Assembly (NCBI GenBank): GCA_021234155.1
Contig: JAJEKV010000038.1
Coordinates: 4,402,847 to 4,466,846 of the forward strand
Direction: 5' to 3'
Origin: Isoetes taiwanensis
Taxonomy: Eukaryota > Streptophyta > Lycopodiopsida > Isoetales > Isoetaceae
Length of the DNA stretch: 64,000 nucleotides
The position numbers and the translations under genes were made by a program. Shown in pieces: positions 49,601 to 59,885 of the stretch; position 1 is the first letter of the stretch, and every line of letters starts with the position of its first letter. Under the pieces are notes generated by a model. It was not told the origin of the DNA. It searched no databases and saw only the letters and a list, made by a program, of their open reading frames with translations.

Positions 49601-51410
49601 GAGCTACTTTGGCGCTTCCTGGAGCAGGGGTGGTCTTCTGGCACGAAACTTGGTCTCCAGGATGTTTCGAGTTCGTTGGCAGAGTCAGATCACAGTTCCG
49701 GGGTGGGAGAGTTGCCCATCCGTGGCCAAGGACCTTCCAGAGAGGACCTTTTCGGTCGAACTGCTTCTGGAAGGTTTTAGGGCTCCGTCTTCTGGTGTCA
49801 ACGCCCTCCCACTACCTCATGACATTGTGCAAGATCCTGGTCCAATCTGACTAGGGTATGGCCTCCAAAACGTAAACCTTGTGCGTTGCTAGGTTATTGT
49901 AGGGTTTACGTTATGGAGGTCGAGTTTTATTCAGTTGCACTTGAGACATGGTTGAGAAGCTGCAGTTGAAAACAAGAAGCAATAGAAACTGACGAAATGG
50001 GGTTTAGATTTACCGAGGCAGGCTTTCCTACCAGTGCTCCTCCGGGAGGGCAAATGCCAATGCATGCCTTCCCGGAGCCCGGTTTCCTATCCCAATCGTT
50101 GAATTCTCCATTCAAGTAACTTGCTTCGGCGCAGTTCAAACAAATTCAAGATCCGGCCCGGAGAACATATCAAACCGCCAAAGTGTCCCGGCAATGACCG
50201 TGTAAAACCCAAGTGTTTTGTCGTTTCGCAAGACAAAGGCTCGAATGGAGATTTGACTTCGCCATGTCGTCCAAAACAGCAAAATTACCCTAGAGACCAA
50301 GTTACACCGGTCATTTTTTGCAAAAAAAGAAGCACGAACCCTCTACATGGCGATTACGCACCCTTCGCTAAGGCCAATTCACTACTGAACGTGTTGGACA
50401 TGAGCTACTTTGGCGCTTCCTCGGAGGCGGGGTGGTCTTACGCCCACGAAACTTGGTCTCGAGTGGTAATGTCGATGTTTCGAGTTCGCTTGGCGAGTCG
50501 GATCACGCCCGGGTGGGGAGAGTTGCCCGTCCGCGGCCGTGGACCTTCCGTAGAGGACATTTTGGGTCGAATCGCTTCGGAAGGTTTTAGGGCTCCTTTC
50601 TTCAGGCCAACGCCCTCCCACTACCTCATGACATTGTGCAAGATCCCGGTCCAATCCACCTGGGGTATAGCCTCCAAAACGTAAACCCCCGCCTTGCCGG
50701 GTTATTGTAGGGTTTACGTTATGGAGGTCGGGCTTTGGTCCGTTGCACTTGGGACATGGTCAAGCAACAAGCGTTTGAAAACACGAGGCAGAAACCGCCG
50801 GAATGGGGTTTGGATTTAATCTCCTCCTAGTTTTGCAATTAAAAGTCTAGAGCCTTTATGCAAGAGCAAAAATTGTTTGGGATCACTTTCGGGTTGGCCA
50901 ATAGATCGAAACTCGCGTTATTTCGGTTTTCATGGCTCCCCATGCATGTTTAGAAATGGTCCACCTAGTTATCAAAGAAGTCGACCACGTTTTGGCCTCC
51001 AAAACGTAAACCCTGTGTGTTGCTAGGTTATTGTAGGGTTTATGTTATGGAGGTCGAGTTTTATTCAGTTGCACTTGAGACATGGTCGAGAAGCTGCCGT
51101 TGAAAACAAGAAGCAATAGAAACTGACGAAATGGGGTTTGGATTTACCCTCCTCCCAGTGTCGCAATTAAAAGTCAAGAACACATTTTGTAGTAGCAAAT
51201 TTTTTTGGAATGATTCGGGATCGCAATAGATCCAAACTCTGTTATTTCAGTTGCCATGGCTCCGCATGCATGTTTAAAAAAGGTACACCAGGTCCCAAGT
51301 GCAACTGACCACGTTTTGGCCTCCATAACGTAAACCCTACAATAACCTGGCGGTCGACCGTGTAGAAACCCAAGTGTTTTGTCGTTCGGGCAAAACTTAG
51401 TCAAAACTTG
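46620..51410 (+). repeat. Tandem array of about 0.8-kb units with internal hairpin
   Basis: The phrase GCTAAGGCCAATTCACTA marks units near 46816, 47953, 48770, 49576 and 50386 (spacing 1137, 817, 806 and 810 bp). The first interval and the last part carry extra segments of about 0.2-0.3 kb (47263-47450, 50820-51010, 51143-51330). Each unit contains a hairpin, CCTCCAAAACGTAAACCC pairing with GGGTTTACGTTATGGAGG around about 25 bp (near 47109, 47436, 48248, 49054, 49860, 50671, 50997). Units 2 and 4 resemble each other more than units 1, 3 and 5, largely at CAG/CTG positions. Open frames here repeat from unit to unit with frameshifts and are not a gene. Confidence 0.85.
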
Positions 51411-51429
51411 GCCTTGCTTATTTGGCATG

Positions 51430-52335
51430 CCATGTCACCATTTGGAGTGCCTAGGTGGCATGCTTGAGCCTAGGTGGCATGCATGAGCCACCTTGGCATG
51501 TTGGAGCCTAGTGGAGCCCACGTGGCATGTTTGAGCCTAGGTGGCATGCTGGAGCCACCTTGGCATGTTACAGCCTAGGTGGTATGTTTGAGCCACATTG
51601 GCATGTTGGAGCCTGCGTGGCATGTTTGAGCCACCTTGGCATGTTTGAGCCTAGGTGGCATGTTGGTGCATAGGTGGCATGTTTGAGCCACCTTGGCATG
51701 GTGGAGCCTAGATGGCATGCCCACGCGGCATGTTTGAGCCACCTTGGCAGGTTTCAGCCGAGTGGCATGTTTGAGCCACCTTGGCATGTTAGAGCCTAGG
51801 TGGCATGTTGGGAGCCCACGTGGCATGTTTGAGCCACCTTGGCGTGTTTGAGCCTAGGTGGCATGGTTGAGCCACCTTGGGATGTTGGAGCCTAGGTGGC
51901 ATGATGGAGCCACCTTGGCATGTTAGGGCCTAGGTGGTATGTTTGAGCCACCTTGGCATGTTGGAGCTTAGGTGGCATGTTGGAGCCTGCATGGCATGTT
52001 TGAGCCACCTTGGCATGTTGGAGCCTAGGTAGCATGTTGGAGCCTACATGGCATGTTTGAGCCACCTTGGCATGTTCGAGACACCTTGGCATGTTGGAGC
52101 CTAGGTGGCATGTTGGAGCCTGCCTTGGCATGTTTGAGCCATTGTGGCAAGTTTGAGCCTAGGTGGCATGTTGGTGCCTAGGTGGCATGTTGGAGCCCGC
52201 GTGGCATGTTTGAGCCCTGGTATGTTTGAGCCGAGTGGCATGTTTGAGCCACCGTGGCATGTTGGAGCCTAGGTGGCATGTTGGGAGCCCCACCTTGGCA
52301 TGTTTGAGCCTAGGTGCCATGTTGGTGCCTCGGTG
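51430..52335. repeat. Minisatellite, about 20-bp unit, roughly 40-45 copies
   Basis: Units alternate between GGCATGTTGGAGCCTAGGT and GGCATGTTTGAGCCACCTT. The array spans about 0.9 kb without interruption. The minus-strand open frames rich in Pro-Arg/His-Ala-Lys repeats simply translate the minisatellite. The phrase TTGGCAT[GA]CCATGTCACCA borders the array at 51420 and recurs at 52880, after its far side. Confidence 0.9.
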
Positions 52336-54279
52336 GAGAGCAACTCCCCGGGCTCTGTCATCGAATTTGGTTATGCATTGACGTTGTACAATTTGGTAGT
52401 TGAAAACCACTAAATTGATTTTTTGTACCCATTGACATGATGGGGTCAAAACATGCCACAAGTCTTTTCCATATGAAGCAACAAGTCAAACCCTTGACCT
52501 AGCCTTGCGGGATTACTCCATGACCAAGAAGGCAAGGGAAAACAATAACATACTACACAAACATAACTATACCCTATCAGGGGACTTATACCACCAACAT
52601 TCGAATACCTATTGAGAGTTACCACCACAAGTTGACATTAAGCACGAATGGTAACATAAAACTTATTTAAGTTCTTAAAGGTCCCTGTATTCTATCCCTT
52701 ACCAAATTCCTCTACCGAAAACTCCGATGGTAGTTGTATTTCTTGCTTGATCAAACTTCTGGCAAAAAAATCCTAGTCATCATGTCTACGTCACTACAAT
52801 TTGCCAATGTCATCCAATGAAAAATCAAAGATGTACATCTTTTCATTTTGGCCTAGTGAGAACTTGACCTTGCTGACTTGGCATACCATGTCACCAGTCA
52901 CATGTGGCATGTTATGATAAGAAAGAATTTTATACACTTTTGGTAGTAAATGACTAGGTTAGTCTTTGTACCAAGGGGTTTTGTAGGTCAAACAATAGGA
53001 AATGGGACAATTTAGTCGAGCAGATCAAAAGGAGATGACAAAGTGATGGCAGAAATGGGAAAATGGAGTAAAAAACCATAAATCAATGAATAATGGAGAA
53101 CTCAATTAATGGTTTGGTCACACGTGAAAAAGAAAATAATAGTTTTATGCAACGCATGATAAAGCTACATTATATAGAACGGTGGAGAAGAACGACCCAA
53201 AATATGTTATGCAGTCTTTCGTTTCAGCCCTCCTTGGAAGCATGTTCACCTATACTCTGGTCAATCTTAGGGTATGAAGGTTCAGAAGGCACCAACTTAG
53301 ATGGTTGAGCCTTCATATCCTCCTTGCCATAGGTTTAAGCCGAAATTAAGATAAAAGTTGGCTTCAGATAGATAATAATGTTACAATAAGAAGGCTTGAT
53401 TGCCTAGAACAACTCAACTGAAAACCATTGATCAGGGGCGTTGCCATTATTTTGTCAAAGCTATTTTGATTGAAAGAGAGAAGCAATTAAACCATGTGCT
53501 GAGGAATAAAACATGTTGAGGAAAAAAACGGTCTTCTTTCTGGTGTGGTAAAACGATATAACATCCAACGGCTAGGATTAATAAGATGAATGGCCAAGAT
53601 TGCGATCCTAGTGCTTTGTTCTTATTGGCTTTGGAATTGACGGCCAAGATTAACAGCTCATGATCCCATTTTTCCCGCCTTGCCGACTTGCCGTCTTTGC
53701 CATGTCGCCTCTTGTCGTTCTCTCTGTCCTGCCTTTGCCGACTTGCTGCCTTTGCTTCTTGCCGCCTCTTGCTGCTTTTGCATTCCGACTTTCACTGGCA
53801 TGCTTGCAGACCTCCTCTGATAATAGATGCAGATTGTTTCTAATAAGGCTAGTTTGATCCCCTTTTCTTTCTGGTTTCTTTGTTCTATTTCAAGCTTTAT
53901 GACAGAGACCAAAGCCTCTGATGCCTCTTTTCTCTACATCCATCATTAAAAACCCACAGAATTATCAAGCTGAAGCTTGAATCATCATCAGAATAGAGCT
54001 TTTTGCCATCGGAATCTAAAAACCGACACAGCCGTCTGTCTTGAAGGGGAAGAAGAAATTGTTATTTTTGTGCCACAGTGATATGATGCAAAACAGAGGC
54101 AGAACAGACCAATTCCCCTGCCGATGCCTCCATCTTCTCCTCCATCTTCTCCTCAAAACACTCTGCTTTCCCCCTTCATTCTACATGAATCTGAGCTCTG
54201 ATCAATCCCAAATGGGCGAGGGCGAGGATGAGGTCGCATTGGTGGCTCTGTAGCAGCTCTTAGATTTTCGCCATCAGGG
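52336..54279. other. No recognisable gene
   Basis: No gene, repeat array or element end was recognised. At 53660-53800 a short region repeats CTTGCCG/CTTGCTGCC-type words. Open frames are short. Confidence 0.4.
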
Positions 54280-54862
54280 AAGTAAGTTATGGGATTTACC
54301 ATACATAAGGATATTTGGAATCTGCGTGGTGCTTCTGCTAGACAAGCCTTTGGATTTGGCTTATTTCTCTGTGGCATCCAAGGACTGGTATGAACGAATC
54401 CATTCAAATGCCTTTTGGGAAAGAAAACCTGCATGCAATTATGAAATACTCTGTTGTTTGAATAAATCTTTGGATGTTTCGCAGTTCATGTTCATGCTTG
54501 TGATGGTAGACGTTGCGTTTTTTTTTAAGCATATGAGCTTTCAGGTCTTTGGTTATTGTGGTGTAGCAAGATCTGATCCATTTTGTGATGGTGTTTGCAG
54601 AGCAATGGCTGCCTTGCGACTTGTGCGCCTTGCTATGGTACTTAAATCATCGGGTAACCAACACTTACTCTGTTTACAGATCAGTAGTTCAATGGGAATG
54701 ATGCATCTCCAGCCTTGCATGGCCAAGAACAGCATAAATCTCTTTTCCATTTCGACCCTTTGCAACGATGGAGTTACAGATTCAAGGTCATCTAAGGCAG
54801 ATACGTTTTCTCTTTACTTTTTTTTTTTTTCCTTTTCTGTAGCCCTTTCCGAACATACATGA
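54280..54862 (+). pseudogene. F-box-like gene fragment
   Basis: The plus-strand reading LWDLPYIRIFGICVVLLLDK followed by PLDLAYFSVASKDWYERIHS and NAFWER resembles the 40-residue F-box of plant SCF adaptors (LP..I, then SVASKDWYE, then FWE). The same frame runs on to 54862, but the part after about 54500 looks like non-coding sequence with poly-T and no known substrate-binding repeats. Upstream stops (54251) separate it from an acidic lead-in (MGEGEDEVAL, 54210-54240). It may be a first exon of a split gene or a fragment. F-box identity is moderate. Confidence 0.35.
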
Positions 54863-55475
54863 ATCATTCTTTTCTTTTGCCTTTTTCCCCAGATCTCTTC
54901 AGAACTACAGCGGTTGCTAGCATTTTAAGCTACACTCAGATCTACAAATAATCCTGTTTAGACTGGATTACCTGCCAACCGGGGTAAATAATTGAAAAGC
55001 TGCATGCAAAATAATTGAAAAGCTGTACAAGACTCCCAAATTTAGAGATGCTGGATTATCATAACCAACAATAACATTCTGCAAAGTAGTAGATCCCAGT
55101 TCCAAGCTATTAAACATTGTGAAGCTGTAAAATAAAAGAATGTTTCCTCTAGTTTCACAATATAATATTCAAACTATTACAGAATAATAGAATGCATAAA
55201 AAATAAATTGTACCTTTTAATGCACTTTAATGCACGTACATTTAATTGTACCACTGAAAATACATTAATGCAATGTGTTAAGTAGTTTGTTTAAGAATAG
55301 AATAGAAACTAGAAAATTAGATTTGGTTGCAGTAAAAAAAATATCATGCCTAAAATGGAATTGTTTGGGTTTGATTCCCAAATGGCTTCTTTATTTTAAA
55401 ATAAAAAAAATCAATAAAGGATCATAGATATATTGACTTTTAAATTGTGGTATATACTAATTTTTTTTTTAATTA
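54863..55475. other. AT-rich spacer, no gene
   Basis: This is AT-rich with runs of T and A. I see no repeats with clear boundaries. Confidence 0.4.
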
Positions 55476-55780
55476 TGCACCACGTGTCGACATTTCATTA
55501 GTTAAAATAGTGCTTTGTTATTTAAAAAAGTACGTCATGTGGTAATATTTCATTGGTTAAAAATCACATTTAAAAAGTAATAATGTGTTGAAAAAATGTT
55601 TTTAATTTTAACAAATTATGCCACGTGTCAATATTGTATTCGTTATATTTTTTTAAGTATGCCACGTGTCGATATTTCATTGGCCTAAAGACACGTTGGA
55701 AACAACATCTTTCTTTAGCGCAACAGCCTAACCTCGAGTGGCGCATTATCTCGAAGCCTAAGCTATCCACGTGTCCCAAA
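55476..55780. promoter_or_regulatory. Cluster of G-box / ABRE-like sites paired with CCAAT
   Basis: CCACGTGTC occurs at 55480, 55621, 55662 and 55767, with a degenerate version at 55534. Four of the five are followed about 10 bp later by ATTGG-like sequence (an inverted CCAAT box; imperfect at 55621), and the surrounding 35 bp are similar, so the module has been multiplied. G-boxes bind bZIP and bHLH factors in plants. It could be a promoter of a neighbouring gene or merely a repeat that carries these sites. Confidence 0.5.
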
Positions 55781-56041
55781 AAATGACGTGGACAAATTCT
55801 ATCCCATTAGATTTCGATCTAAACTAATGAACGATGGAGAAAAATAAGCCTGCACCGCTTGGAGAAAGACGTCCATTTCTGAAGCGCCCAAGCTATTCAA
55901 GCGATTTGATCCGTTGTACTTGGTAGAAACTCAAATGCACAGGGGATTGTTTTCTAATTTTGACTCCGACGGTGAGCAATACTATTCTCCTTATCAATTC
56001 CGCTCTCATCCTTCCGATATGGGGTATCCTATCCTACATTC

Positions 56042-56314
56042 GTGAAGAAGGGTCCAGTTTCTGATCCTACATTCATAAAGAAGGGTCCGATTTCTGTTGC
56101 AAAGAAATCTAATGCCCAGGAAAAGCCCAAGACAAGCGTTGCAATTCCTGTGTTTGATGCAAGGGACACCATGCAAAATGAGAATAAAGAGCCTGATAAG
56201 AGCCAACATGGTTTCCAGAATAATAAGCCCCAGGGAAAGAAAATTAAGATTGTTTCAATGAGCAGAGAAGAGGCTGCTACTGTTACAAAACGATGCCAAT
56301 ATTCAAACCCCTAA
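56042..56314 (+). CDS. Hypothetical basic protein fragment
   Basis: This 90-codon frame is Lys-rich and hydrophilic (KKGPVSDPTFIKKGPISVAK, AIPVFDARDTMQN, PQGKKIKIVSMSREEAA). The phrase VSDPTFIKKGPIS is an internal duplication (GPVSDPTFIKKGPI). It reads like a disordered region of a nuclear protein or one exon of a larger gene, but I cannot name a family. No partner exon was found. Confidence 0.3.
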   Translation: MKKGPVSDPTFIKKGPISVAKKSNAQEKPKTSVAIPVFDARDTMQNENKEPDKSQHGFQNNKPQGKKIKIVSMSREEAATVTKRCQYSNP

Positions 56315-56604
56315 ATTCATTTCTTAAATCGTTTCTGAACTTTGTTGATCCTCGGCTATGGCTATTCCGTCCAAAACCGGGTCCCATATATTTGCTCTGT
56401 TTTTTTTTCTTCTGAACCGGCAGCAAGGGTATCAAGCGTTTCTATCATTTGTTGCCGCCATGGTCGTGGTAGTGAAGCTCGGAAGCAGAGTAAATACTTC
56501 TAGGCTGGTTGTAGTATTGCGGGGAATAGAATTCTGGACTCTGGAATTAACGGAGTAGATCATGGAATATGATTGTAAGAGAAGACCACCTTGTTCTAAA
56601 GAGT

Positions 56605-57745
56605 CTAACACTGAGGGGTGCATTTACTAAGAAGCCTTTGCCAAAGTGTTCGGTGATTCTGGTCAGACTTGGTAACCAGTTCTATGCCATGATTACGGAG
56701 CTCATTGATAAGCAGAGTCTCCAACAAAGAAGCAACGCTCTTGTTTTCTGCCACAATATAGACGAATGGAACATCGTGCATGCCAGGTAATGATCGATGC
56801 CGCGTACCTTTCAAGTTTTCTGTCTGTATAAGAAAATAGGAAAGCGATCAATTAAGTAGATAAGACAACTTTGGTATGGATGGCGACAATGTAGGCTAAG
56901 TCAATATCTGACCAACGTAGAACTTCTTATCAGGCCGATGTAGCATATAGACACTTGACTTATTTGTTAAAACTGGAGGTGGTCGTTGACACTCATCAAT
57001 AAATCCGGACATAAACATGTCTGTGGCAGACACATTTGATGATGATGGCATCTGGGCAATAAACTCACCAAGCTTCTTCTGGTTTATTTGTAATAAAAGA
57101 GTCCCTGCATTTTTAAAATAGGAAGACATATGCATAAATCATACCATTACATTCCTTGCTTATGGTTTGCGGTAACCTAGAATTGTGGGTCTTGTTTTGA
57201 CTGCCATCTTGATGCCTCTGTTTATTCTCATTTACTGCGGCACAATTTATATCTTCTACATTGGAAGAATTAGCAATGCTGCTTTTCAAGTTCTGGACAC
57301 TATTTTCATCATCAAGTATGCCAATAGGATTTGACACTGCATCTAATCCATACTTCAAATAATTTGCCTTGTAAATACTATTCGCTCTTTCAATTAGAGA
57401 GTATGGAATCCCTTCTTTGAATGCAACCTCAAAAGCTAGACTTTCCCTACAAACTCCATCTAGAAGTTTTCAAATAGGCTGAGCTTTTCCATTTTCATCC
57501 TCTATGGCTATTGCTTTCAAGACCATATTCTTTGTGTTCAATTTCATATCAAGAAGTCTGTCAAGGTGAGTAGACAAATTACAAATGCATTCAATTTCAT
57601 CCAGAGCTTCAAGAACATTGCAACAATTGTGTACTCTTTTGCACTTTTGTGCCCTTGCATAGCTCATCCATCAAACACTAGGCTATTTTTTGTAGCCTTT
57701 TGCAGAATAGTGCATTTTCTTAAGCTAAAAATGGCGTAGGAAGCC
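56605..57745 (-). pseudogene. MSH1: MSH1 C-terminal fragment (MutS ATPase end and GIY-YIG)
   Basis: Plant MSH1 is an organelle-targeted MutS homologue that suppresses recombination in mitochondrial and plastid DNA. It uniquely carries a C-terminal GIY-YIG nuclease domain. On the minus strand I read, in order: TILQKATKNSLVFD then a stop (Walker B region, about 57735-57690); VLEALDEIECICNLSTHLDR and LLDMKLNTKNMVLKAI; a stop (TGA in place of the usual Trp codon) followed by KLLDGVCRESLAFEVAFKEG and IPYSLIERANSIYK (about 57460-57390); a linker; RPPPVLTNKSSVYMLHRPDK then KFYVGQ (start of GIY-YIG, about 57000-56910); an intron-like gap; and DVPFVYIVAENKSVASLLET then LLINELRNHGIELVTKSDQN, stopping at 56605. 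Intron-like gaps remain, so this is a genomic duplicate rather than a processed copy. Premature stops and a missing upstream ATPase mean it is not functional as read. Confidence 0.75.
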
Positions 57746-59452
57746 TTAAACAATGAAAATTTGTACCTTAAACCAACAAACAAAAAATTCAACAATAAAG
57801 TCTATGCAGTTTGGATTAGATTGGATATGGTTAACTAATAAATTGTCTAGTATAGAGCTGAATTCCCCCCTTAGCTTGTTTCAATTCAATGGCTAGCCCA
57901 ATGTCTATAAGTTGTTTTGATATATACAAATGCCTATTATAATATTCTTTCAGCTAAAAGTTTGTCTCTTACATGCTTACCTAGTGAGAAACTGAATTCA
58001 AAGCCTAAAACTGCCCACGCCTTCTGTTGCGCCTTTTTGCTAGTTTTCTATATATACTAATAGTGCTTTTTTACATGTCTTTATTTTAGAAAAACAACAG
58101 TTAGTAGCATTAAAAACAATAGCTAGATTTAAGTAACAGGTAGTACTTGGTTAAATGACATGTAATTTTTTTTAAAAAACCATCTTACTTTGACGTTGTA
58201 ATTTAAGTTTATACATGTAGTAATATCTAAACCAACGCGTGTTATTTTGATGAACAACAACGTATGGCTCGTGAAAAAAACCACAGTCAAGAAAAAACCA
58301 CACGTTGACAAAATTTTGCGAAAAACAATAGTGAAAAAAGGACACGTTGACAAAAAAAAAAAAAGAGTGCCAAAAAAACCACAGTGGAAATTTTCTGCCA
58401 AAAAACCACTGTCTCTTTGTGCAAATCCGGATAAACGGGCCACGTGGACTTTTGGGACCATTTTGGTGTTGTTTTTGGCATAAAACAACACTTCCGTACA
58501 AGTAAAAAACAACTGTGGACCAAAAATTGGGGTCAGTGTGTGTTGATACTTCGACATACCACCAAGAATCTGCTAGTGTATCAAGTAGCTCTGTCTCCAA
58601 TCCCTCGATGACGAAGAACGGAGTTCTGCCAGTGATCACTAGCGTCTCCGCAGTGAATGCTGCAAGACAGAAGGATGGATCAGTAAAAGTATCCTGACAG
58701 AACACAAAACTGAGAGCTCACCTGGAGTCCCTGTCTTTCTTTTCTTGGTGCTGCTTGAACCAGCTTCCGCTCCGGCGCCTCACTTCTTCGATGGAGTCGT
58801 CATATCTGCATGCCCCCGCATCCTCTTGCTGCTCGAATTCCCTTGTAAATTGAGCCTCTTCTGCACCTTGGAGGTTTTAGGACTGCACGTAAAAAAGGTT
58901 AGGCGTGTTCTTAAATTTCAAAAATCATTCAAGGAAAAAAAGCGGGCTAAGGGTACACCAATTCGAAATTTCATTTCCAGGGACTTAGTGAGCGCAGTGG
59001 AGATTTTCAGGCGCTTAGTTTTACTGCGGCATTGGCGATTTTGGGGCGCACAGTGACCGGAGGCGGACATCGATTGTGAGCGACTTCACGGATGGCGCCA
59101 CGACGATGTAAGCTCCTAAGAGCGCCTTAGTCTCTGTCTATTTCTAACTGCGTGTCTTTTTGCAAATAGTTGATTTGATCGACGAGCACGGGGCTAAGGT
59201 ACCAAGCAGAGAGGAGCTGCAACACACGGAAACTCTTCACTGCAGCGCCATGGAAGAGGGATACACGAGAATCGTTTTGATATAAGTATTTGATGCGGAT
59301 GCATTGTTAATGAGGCCAACCGAAGAAGCGAAGACTCTCAGTGAGGCTGTGGGATCTGTGATACAATGGCCTAAGGAATTCCTGCGTGAAGAGGTGAGTT
59401 TCAGAGATGCCTGTTTCATTATGTGTGTAGAACATGCCAGATGTGTTTAGAA
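57746..59452. other. No recognisable gene; A-rich repeat patch
   Basis: At 58275-58520 words such as AAAAAACCACAG and ACACGTTGACAAAA recur, with one small inverted pair (CCACAGTGG / CCACTGT). The rest, including 58530-59300, has no recognisable gene. The MSH1 ATPase part that should lie upstream is not found here. Confidence 0.4.
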
Positions 59453-59730
59453 CATGGAACTGCTCGAAAGCTCGACGGATTTATTGTTTCCTTGTCCAGC
59501 ATATTTCAGCGTCAAGAGATGAAATATAGTCTCTGGGTTGAGATATGCTCGGCACGGAAACAATGGATCGGAGTAACACTCGAACAACTCCCTGTTTTGA
59601 TCATGGAACTGTTCGACAGCTCGCTCGATTTATGGTTTCCTTGTTGAGCATATTTCAGCGTCGAGATACTCTCTAGGTTGAGAGATGCTCAGCAAGGGAA
59701 CGATAAATCGGAGCAACTCGCGAACAGTTT
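59453..59730. repeat. Two tandem hairpin units of about 140 bp
   Basis: Each unit starts CATGGAACTG[CT]TCG and is an imperfect inverted repeat. In the second (59602-59730) the left arm AACTGTTCG...CGATTTATGGTTTCCTTG pairs with a right arm containing CAAGGGAACGATAAATCG...CGAACAGTT, arms of about 45 bp. The first unit (59453-59590) is a diverged copy 149 bp upstream. There is no coding capacity. Confidence 0.75.
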
Positions 59731-59885
59731 CAAGTGTATGTATTTTTGCTTGGAATGCCTTCCCTTACGTTTAGAAGCAAAGGGCTCCATCCAGTATGAG
59801 TATCTGTTAGGCATGCTAGTTGTGTATAGATCATCCTAGGTCTAGGGCCTTAGAGATGTGGTTCAAATGCACCCCCCTGTGGTTA

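Noticed and set aside
46869-50684. Repeated open frames of 60-187 codons in the 0.8-kb array
   Set aside because: The same frame is open in some units and broken in others at equivalent sites, and frame lengths depend on doubtful CAG/CG positions.
47150-51030. TAGGGTTTA words that resemble plant telomere repeat TTTAGGG
   Set aside because: They occur singly inside the satellite hairpin and never in tandem.
51575-52131. Pro/His/Arg repeat proteins on the minus strand
   Set aside because: They are direct translations of the 20-bp minisatellite and frame persistence depends on unit length only.
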